From contig JANXVQ010000200.1 in assembly GCA_025351545.1 (NCBI GenBank), forward strand, positions 1 through 12,466: a stretch of DNA of 12,466 bases. Direction: 5' to 3'. The notes below the pieces were generated by a model, which searched no databases, was not told the origin of the DNA, and saw only the letters and a program-made list of their open reading frames with translations. Every line of letters begins with the position of its first letter. The first letter of the stretch is position 1. The position numbers and the translations under genes were made by a program. Positions 7,562 to 12,466 of this stretch are shown piece after piece. The stretch comes from Spirosoma sp. (GTDB taxonomy: Bacteria; Bacteroidota; Bacteroidia; Cytophagales; Spirosomataceae).

Positions 7562-9625
7562 ATGAGTATTTTATATTTTCTTTCTCTCGTTCTATTTGTC
7601 ATTTACATCGGACGTATTTCGGCACGTATCTGCCGCAGGTCACTGACAGAATGGTGGTTAACAACCTTTCTGTTGGGTGCTGGAAGCGTTATTTTCACGG
7701 GCTTTGTATTGTCGGCGCTTTACCAAACGGCCAATGCCCCCGTCTGGGCTGGTTCGGTGTTTGTTACAGCAACGGTATTGGGCATGATTTTGAGTCGGTT
7801 GGTCCCGCATCAGGAACGTTTTTCTATACCACTGCTCGTTCAGGAACACTGGCAAACGCTCCGAAACTGGTTCAGCGATTTATCGGGCTACTCCCGGTTT
7901 TTGTTCTCAATCCTGTTTGCGACCCTGGCTATCCTGGCCGTTACGAATCTCCTGTTAGTATTATTTACTGTGCCCAATGAATGGGACAGTATGACCGGTC
8001 ACTTAAACCGTGTGATGCAATACATACAGCGCGGTACGATGCGTCACTTTGGTGGCACAAACTGGAACATGGACACGTATCCAAAGAGTGTTTGTACGCT
8101 TCAGATTTACTCTTTTTTGATGACGGGCCGCTTTGAGAATGGCTTCAAGTTTATTCACCATCTGAGTTACTGGACAGCTATCGTAGCCGTATTTGGGATA
8201 GTACAACGCATTGGTCAGAATCGGTTGTCGGCCAGTTTTTTCTGCGCATTGACATACGCCCTCCTCCCCGATTTCCTGGTACAGTCCATCACCACCGAAA
8301 CCGATATTGTGTTAACCGCTTACCTGAGTGTGTTGCTGTACATGCTGTTTACCTATCGAACCGGACTTCAATCAACGCATGATAACCGCTATTTATATTT
8401 CGCAGGTATGGCCTTTGGTATTGCATTTGGGCACAAAATCACGTTTGTCCTTCTGCTACCGTCCGTATTCGTTATTATGATTTATACGGTCTTTCTGTCG
8501 CCATCGTGGACAATCACTTTTGGGCGAACCTGGCGTCTGGCAGTGGCGATTGTAGTAGGCGTGTGTTTATGGACATTACCAACGGGTTATCTTAAAAATA
8601 TCGAAGTATTTGGCCACCCCATCGGACCGCCAACAGCCCTCAAACATCAGTCGGTAGAGCGGGCCGGGTCCCTAACGAATCTGCTGGAGCAGGGAAGCCG
8701 TAATGTAGTACGCTACGGCTTCGACCATATAAATTTAGACGGTATTCGAAACACTAAGATCGGCGCAGAACTAAATCATGCCATGCGTCAGCCGCTGGTT
8801 CTGGTGGAAGACAAACTGCACATGCGGTTAGATGAAGAAACCGATTTTTCGATTCAGCCCTTCGCTTTCGACCGAAAGTTCGTCTTCTATAATGCGAATC
8901 CGTACTGGGGTATTTTTGGTTTTAGCCTGGCATTTCCGTTACTATTTTTGGTACTCATTGGGTATGTTCGATCAACGCCCCATATATTTCTGGGAATAGC
9001 GTTGCTTCTTCATTTTGCGACCCTGTCCTACTCGGCACCTTACGATCCATTTAAAGGGCGTTATTTCATCGAAACGGGATTATTTGGCATCACATTTCTA
9101 GCGTTACTATTCCTGCATCCGCAAACATCAGTCGATGTTCCAAAGAGAACGATCTGGAAAAGTTACATAGCTATAGTTACTGTATTAGGCTGTATATCAG
9201 CGCTAATGTGCATATTTTTGAATACACGGGCATTGCCGTTTGCCTGGACTGCTCCCGATGGCATTGCCTTTCCGTCGGCCTTTCATTCCGACCGGATTCG
9301 CCAGATAACCATTGGCCGCGCCGATACCTATATTCCCTACAAACGCTTCGACGAACTGGTGCCTGACAATGCGACGGTTGCGCTAGCCACCATTAACGAC
9401 GATTATGAATATCCGCTTTATGGCCCTAAACTGTCGCGTCGGCTTATTGCTATCAACCCATTCGAGCAGGGCCTGAAGCCTATTCCGAAAAATGCAGATT
9501 ATCTCTTTTTCGATAAAAGCGTTATCAAACCCAAACCCGGCGACTTGCGTCTGGGCACCGATACGACGCTGCGGGCCACGATGATCGTACCGGCAGAAGA
9601 TTATTATTTACGAAAACTGCACTGA
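7562..9625 (+). CDS. Large multi-pass membrane protein, GT-C-fold glycosyltransferase-like
   Basis: A 687-residue integral membrane protein with about ten or more hydrophobic spans. It resembles the GT-C group (GT39/ArnT and RgtA-D-like proteins), whose members use polyprenyl-phosphate sugars and act on the non-cytoplasmic face. After the span at about 113-136 comes EWDSMTGHLNRVMQYIQRG, matching the first-loop pattern of that group; D142 is the candidate catalytic acidic residue. TTETDIVLTAYL and, later, YDPFKGRYFIETG are also familiar from it. The last 110 or so residues are soluble and probably periplasmic. The start is the ATG at 7562, whose product begins directly with a hydrophobic span. 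A GTG at 7514 would add 16 residues overlapping the second intergenic hairpin. The family is assigned from general pattern, so the sugar, acceptor and even transferase activity are unproven. An O-antigen-ligase-like role seems less likely. Confidence 0.7.
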   Translation: MSILYFLSLVLFVIYIGRISARICRRSLTEWWLTTFLLGAGSVIFTGFVLSALYQTANAPVWAGSVFVTATVLGMILSRLVPHQERFSIPLLVQEHWQTLRNWFSDLSGYSRFLFSILFATLAILAVTNLLLVLFTVPNEWDSMTGHLNRVMQYIQRGTMRHFGGTNWNMDTYPKSVCTLQIYSFLMTGRFENGFKFIHHLSYWTAIVAVFGIVQRIGQNRLSASFFCALTYALLPDFLVQSITTETDIVLTAYLSVLLYMLFTYRTGLQSTHDNRYLYFAGMAFGIAFGHKITFVLLLPSVFVIMIYTVFLSPSWTITFGRTWRLAVAIVVGVCLWTLPTGYLKNIEVFGHPIGPPTALKHQSVERAGSLTNLLEQGSRNVVRYGFDHINLDGIRNTKIGAELNHAMRQPLVLVEDKLHMRLDEETDFSIQPFAFDRKFVFYNANPYWGIFGFSLAFPLLFLVLIGYVRSTPHIFLGIALLLHFATLSYSAPYDPFKGRYFIETGLFGITFLALLFLHPQTSVDVPKRTIWKSYIAIVTVLGCISALMCIFLNTRALPFAWTAPDGIAFPSAFHSDRIRQITIGRADTYIPYKRFDELVPDNATVALATINDDYEYPLYGPKLSRRLIAINPFEQGLKPIPKNADYLFFDKSVIKPKPGDLRLGTDTTLRATMIVPAEDYYLRKLH

Positions 9626-9658
9626 TTTATGACTCTGGCCTGCCCATAATCATAAATC
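9624..9658 (+). repeat. Perfect 9-bp inverted repeat overlapping a stop codon
   Basis: GATTTATGA at 9624-9632 is exactly complementary to TCATAAATC at 9650-9658, with a 17-nt loop that contains a smaller TGG/CCA pairing. The first two bases of the left arm are the last two bases of the upstream TGA stop, and the downstream ATG at 9669 begins 10 nt after the right arm. It fills most of the 43-bp gap. No T-run follows on the plus strand, so it is not a standard terminator. A role in mRNA processing, stability or translational coupling is possible. Confidence 0.5.
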
Positions 9659-9668
9659 GTAAACCACT

Positions 9669-10382
9669 ATGACAATGACTCTTGCCATCATGCAGCCTTA
9701 TTTATTACCGTACATCGGCTACATGCAATTGATGAGTGCCGTCGATACATTCATATTGTACGACGATGTAACATTCATTAATCGGGGCTGGATCAATCGC
9801 AATAGGCTGTTAATCAACGGCCAGGAATATCTATTTACAATACCTCTTAAAGATGCCAGTCAGAACAAGCGTATAAATGAAGTTCATCTGGCCGACGACC
9901 CGAAGTGGCGCAGTAAATTGCTGAAAACAATTGAGCAGGGTTATCGTAAAGCTCCCTATTATCAAGTGGTTATGCCGCTAACCGAAAAAATCATCAACTT
10001 TGCGACTGACTCCATTGCCGATTTGGTGCATTTTAGCTTAGTTGAATTAAATCAGTACCTGGGCTTGACGACCCGACTAGTTGCATCGTCGTCAATTTAC
10101 AATAATGTGGAGCTAAAAGCACAGGAGCGTATTCTGGACATTTGTCGGCAGGAAAATGCAACTCGGTATATCAATCCGATTGGTGGCATCGAATTGTATG
10201 ATAAGCCAACCTTTTCGGAGGTAGGTATCGAACTGAATTTCATTAAAGCAAACCGGGTAGAATATCCTCAATTTAACCGGGACAGTAAGGACTTTATTCC
10301 CTGGTTATCTATTTTAGATGCGCTGATGTTCAATGACATAGCCAGTATCCGAATAATGCTGGGGGAATATGAATTGGTATAA
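9669..10382 (+). CDS. WbqC family protein
   Basis: A 237-residue soluble protein that I recognise as WbqC family from its opening: LAIMQPYLLPYIGYMQLMSA, then VDTFILYDDV, then a GWINRNRLL segment (about residues 40-48). The length and the Asp/Tyr/Asn-rich N terminus fit the family. WbqC-like genes occur widely in O-antigen and other surface-glycan clusters, but to my knowledge no reaction has been firmly assigned. I see no signal peptide, membrane span or nucleotide-binding loop, so a cytoplasmic enzyme acting on a sugar intermediate is most likely. It sits between the GT-C-like protein and the acyltransferase, with a hairpin in the gap on each side. A second in-frame ATG two codons in (9675) is an equally acceptable start. 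An involvement in acylating the amino group made by the aminotransferase is inference. Confidence 0.85.
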   Translation: MTMTLAIMQPYLLPYIGYMQLMSAVDTFILYDDVTFINRGWINRNRLLINGQEYLFTIPLKDASQNKRINEVHLADDPKWRSKLLKTIEQGYRKAPYYQVVMPLTEKIINFATDSIADLVHFSLVELNQYLGLTTRLVASSSIYNNVELKAQERILDICRQENATRYINPIGGIELYDKPTFSEVGIELNFIKANRVEYPQFNRDSKDFIPWLSILDALMFNDIASIRIMLGEYELV

Positions 10383-10387
10383 CAAAA

Positions 10388-10434
10388 AGTGAGGAGCAAA
10401 CCATACAGATGCTCTCTTCGCTCTTTTATTCTTT
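10388..10434 (+). terminator. Bulged hairpin with T-rich tail between WbqC and acyltransferase genes
   Basis: AGTGAGGAGC at 10388-10397 can pair with GCTCTCTTCGCT at 10411-10422, giving ten pairs that include two G-U pairs and two single-base bulges, around a 13-nt loop. CTTTTATTCTTT follows at 10423-10434. The start codon of the next gene is at 10440, so complete termination here would cut the operon. A leaky attenuator, or no function at all, is more likely. The bulges keep the confidence low. Confidence 0.3.
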
Positions 10435-10439
10435 AACAG

Positions 10440-11093
10440 ATGGCAAAAATTATCATTTTCGGAGTAATGGATACGGCCGAACTGGCCCACTTTTACCTAA
10501 CGCACGATTCCGAACACGACGTAGCAGCCTTTACTGTTAGTCGTGAATACATAACCGGCACCGAATTTCAGGGGTTACCACTGGTGGCGTTTGAGGATGT
10601 AGAAACGCTTTTCTCCCCACAGGAATACAAGTTTTTCGCGCCCATGACTGGCCGGAACATGAACAGGAACCGCGAACGGATTTACCTTGAGGCCAAAGCC
10701 AAAGGATATGAATTCATTTCGTATATCAGTTCCAAAGCCACATTATTTGGTAATCAGATTGGCGAAAACTGCTTCATTCTGGAAGACAATACTATTCAGC
10801 CGTTTACAACTATCGGCAACAATGTTGTGCTTTGGAGTGGCAACCACATTGGTCATCATGGCCAGATTAAAGACCACGTTTTCTTTACATCACACGTGGT
10901 CATGTCGGGGCACTGTGTGATTGAGCCATACTGTTTTTTTGGCGTGAACAGTACCATCCGCGATTTTCTTCATATCGCAACAGGCACGTTAGTCGGTATG
11001 GCTTCGGCCATTTATAAAGACACCGACGAATGGGGACTATACCTCGGCAATCCCGCAAAAAAATTACCAAAACCGAGTTACGAAGCCTATTGA
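10440..11093 (+). CDS. NeuD/PglD-like sugar acyltransferase (left-handed beta-helix)
   Basis: A 217-residue cytoplasmic enzyme with the two-part NeuD/PglD layout. It has a Rossmann-like N-terminal domain (KIIIFGVMDTAELAHFYL, residues 3-20, then VAAFTV and LPLVAFEDVE) followed by a hexapeptide-repeat beta-helix from about 99 to 190 (ATLFGNQIGENCFI, then TTIGNNVVLWSG). The segment GNHIGHHGQI places H139 (or H140) where PglD has its catalytic His, with H136 nearby. The C-terminal YLGNPAKKLPKP is the usual end of these acyltransferases. The family moves acetyl or a related acyl group from CoA (formyl donors occur in other families) to an amino or hydroxyl group of a nucleotide sugar. The aminotransferase at 6353-7462 supplies a plausible amino acceptor, so N-acetylation of a 4-amino-4,6-dideoxy sugar is the leading hypothesis. 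O-acetylation is the alternative. Confidence 0.87.
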   Translation: MAKIIIFGVMDTAELAHFYLTHDSEHDVAAFTVSREYITGTEFQGLPLVAFEDVETLFSPQEYKFFAPMTGRNMNRNRERIYLEAKAKGYEFISYISSKATLFGNQIGENCFILEDNTIQPFTTIGNNVVLWSGNHIGHHGQIKDHVFFTSHVVMSGHCVIEPYCFFGVNSTIRDFLHIATGTLVGMASAIYKDTDEWGLYLGNPAKKLPKPSYEAY

Positions 11094-11136
11094 TTCGTTA
11101 GCGAATTTGTGGTTGGTTCCTTTTCATCAACCATAA
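11093..11136 (+). repeat. Two abutting hairpins between acyltransferase and glycosyltransferase genes
   Basis: ATTCG at 11093-11097 pairs with CGAAT at 11102-11106 around TTAG; its first base is the last base of the upstream stop codon. Directly next to it, TTGTGGTTG at 11107-11115 pairs with CAACCATAA at 11128-11136 around a 12-nt loop, giving nine pairs with one G-U. Together they occupy the first two thirds of the 65-bp gap before the TTG start at 11159. The second loop contains TTTT, but no T-run follows the stem. The back-to-back arrangement resembles a stability or processing element more than a terminator. Confidence 0.42.
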
Positions 11137-11158
11137 CGACAAACTATAAACGCACACA

Positions 11159-12367
11159 TTGAAATCCATACTTTTTATTGGTCATGATGCCAACCGGGCA
11201 GGGGCGCAGTATTTACTGCTACACCTACTGACTTATTTACATGAAATTGGCATTCAGACTGGCTTGGTGCTCGGCGAAGGCGGCCCATTGCTAGCCGATT
11301 ATGAGCAGGTAACAACGGTATACCCGGCTTTTTCCCCGGCACCCGTTTCCACATCGGGACTCAGAAAACGGGTATTGGCAAAACTAGGCGTTGGTCAGAC
11401 AGGCTACAACCATCAGGCGCTGGCTAACTTACCAGAACTAATCCAGACGATTCGAGCCAAAAAGTACGACTGTATTGTAGCCAATACGATTGCCAACGGC
11501 CATCTGTTGCAATTGCTGGAGCCGCTGAAATTACCGTTTGCATTGTATGTTCACGAACTTGAAACATCAATCCAAATTTATACCCGAACTGACGACCTGT
11601 TCTACGAACTGACCCGGGTTAGTCACGTCTTTTGTGGTTCAGAAGCCGTTCGGCAGAATCTAATTACTCATCATGGCCTGACGACCACCAATACGTCAGT
11701 TTTAAATTCGCTGATTCGGACAGAAACGCTACTGACGAAGTTGAAAGCCGTTGATCAACTTTCGGTACGCAAACAGCTCGGTATTCCAGCCAATGCAATC
11801 GTGGTAGGGGGATGCGGTAATGTCGAATGGCGAAAAGGAGTCGATTTATTCCTGCTCGTGGCGCGGGAGGTCCTCAATACACAGCCAAATATCCACTTTG
11901 TGTGGGTGGGCATACCAGACAATGGAGAAGAAACCCGACGACTGCGTTACGATCTCGACCGTATGGGTATCGTCAGCAACGTCCATTTGCTTCCGCCAGG
12001 CGGTAATTATTTAGACTATGTTGCCTGTTTCGATTTATTTACGCTGACATCCCGCGAAGATCCCTATCCACTTGTCATTCTGGAAGCGGGTCTTAATCGC
12101 AACCCGGTACTTTGCTTTGACGGATCTGGCGGAAGCCCCGATTTTGTAGGCACTGATACAGGCTGTCTGATACCCTACCTGAACTTGTCAGCAATGGCTA
12201 ACGTACTTGGTAAACTTAGCGATGATCCGACTGAACGCGTTCGGTTAGGTGACCTGTTCTATGAACGGGCAATGGCTCATGATGTTACCAGGCTTGTTCC
12301 GCAACTGCTGTCAAAACTCGATTCTGTTTTTTTGCAGCCAACGCCCGACCAATATGCTGATCGGTAA
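11159..12367 (+). CDS. Glycosyltransferase family 4 (GT-B fold), TTG start
   Basis: A 402-residue cytoplasmic or membrane-associated retaining glycosyltransferase expected to add one sugar from a nucleotide donor to the growing lipid-linked glycan. The N-terminal Rossmann domain begins KSILFIGHDANRAGAQYLL, with the usual glycine-bearing acceptor-side loop, and the C-terminal donor-binding domain starts near residue 205. VGGCGNVEWRKGVDLFL carries the conserved KG of GT4. REDPYPLVILEAG carries the donor motif: D301 and E309 are eight apart, so the first acidic residue of EX7E is Asp here, a variant seen in part of the family. The start is TTG: an in-frame TAA at 11147-11149 leaves no upstream alternative, and no in-frame ATG occurs for over 100 codons. 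The next gene begins 14 bp before this one ends, which suggests translational coupling. Donor and linkage cannot be read from the sequence. Confidence 0.92.
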   Translation: MKSILFIGHDANRAGAQYLLLHLLTYLHEIGIQTGLVLGEGGPLLADYEQVTTVYPAFSPAPVSTSGLRKRVLAKLGVGQTGYNHQALANLPELIQTIRAKKYDCIVANTIANGHLLQLLEPLKLPFALYVHELETSIQIYTRTDDLFYELTRVSHVFCGSEAVRQNLITHHGLTTTNTSVLNSLIRTETLLTKLKAVDQLSVRKQLGIPANAIVVGGCGNVEWRKGVDLFLLVAREVLNTQPNIHFVWVGIPDNGEETRRLRYDLDRMGIVSNVHLLPPGGNYLDYVACFDLFTLTSREDPYPLVILEAGLNRNPVLCFDGSGGSPDFVGTDTGCLIPYLNLSAMANVLGKLSDDPTERVRLGDLFYERAMAHDVTRLVPQLLSKLDSVFLQPTPDQYADR

Positions 12368-12466
12368 GGGTATGATTGCCCGGCGTTTCAGGGACTATGC
12401 TGACCGGGACGATGTAGTCATTTTTGCCTCGGGCGTTTCTAATTCCAAGGAAACGCAGCCCGAGCC
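12354..12466 (+). CDS. Rossmann-fold NAD(P)-dependent oxidoreductase/epimerase-like protein, N-terminal fragment
   Basis: An open frame from the ATG at 12354 runs off the window edge after 37 codons. It starts MLIGKGMIARRF, with a GxGxxA dinucleotide-binding pattern at residues 4-9, and continues VVIFASGVSNSKET, a second-strand segment I associate with a small group of NAD(P)-binding epimerase/dehydrogenase-like proteins in surface-glycan clusters. It overlaps the end of the glycosyltransferase gene by 14 bp in another frame, an overlap typical of coupled operon genes. It probably modifies a nucleotide sugar in the cytoplasm, as an SDR-type reductase or epimerase. With only the N terminus present, neither the catalytic residues nor the reaction can be judged. 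Confidence 0.7.
   Translation, partial: MLIGKGMIARRFRDYADRDDVVIFASGVSNSKETQPE

Noticed and set aside
261..11101. The 13-mer ATTGATTCGTTAG occurs at both 261-273 and 11089-11101
   Set aside because: About one shared 13-mer is expected by chance in a window of this size, and the second copy overlaps a coding end.
1..12466. CRISPR arrays, tRNA/rRNA genes, insertion sequences, integrases or defence genes
   Set aside because: No regularly spaced repeats, tRNA-like cloverleafs, transposase motifs or terminal repeats of mobile elements were seen on either strand.

Overview
The window looks like a piece of a Bacteroidota chromosome, most likely from the order Cytophagales and plausibly a Spirosoma-like genus. 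This rests on the protein families, not on any search. The clues are the Bacteroidota-type start of a topoisomerase subunit at the left edge, a large SLBB-repeat export protein of the kind common in this phylum, A/T-rich start regions without Shine-Dalgarno sequences, and several TTG starts. No rRNA, tRNA, CRISPR array, transposase or integrase is visible.

Layout. The left edge (1-72, minus strand) holds the first 24 codons of a divergent topoisomerase IV subunit B gene (parE type). After a 251-bp divergent spacer, everything to the right edge reads on the plus strand as one surface-polysaccharide locus of nine complete genes and one cut off by the edge.

Export module (324-6284). It encodes a periplasmic/outer-membrane OPX protein with a Poly_export domain and six SLBB-like repeats, a Wzz/KpsE-like PCP protein without a kinase domain, an ABC-2 permease (Wzm type), and an ATPase (Wzt type) with a C-terminal glycan-recognition-like domain. 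Together these can carry a finished lipid-linked glycan from cytoplasm to cell surface.

Glycan-building module (6353-12466). It encodes a VioA-like PLP sugar aminotransferase, a large GT-C-like membrane protein, a WbqC-family protein, a NeuD/PglD-like left-handed beta-helix acyltransferase, a GT4 glycosyltransferase, and the start of a Rossmann-fold oxidoreductase/epimerase-like protein. The aminotransferase, acyltransferase and WbqC genes suggest an N-acylated amino-deoxy sugar. That sugar may be the group read by the Wzt C-terminal domain (inference).

Almost every junction between genes carries an inverted repeat, several of them overlapping the upstream stop codon. The strongest are at 6276-6333, between the two modules, and at 9624-9658. 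The genes look co-transcribed, with possible attenuation or RNA processing at the junctions. No wholly new system is evident. The most unusual points are the mixed architecture (capsule-type OPX/PCP, O-antigen-type Wzt, and a GT-C enzyme expected to act outside the cytoplasm) and the series of junction hairpins.
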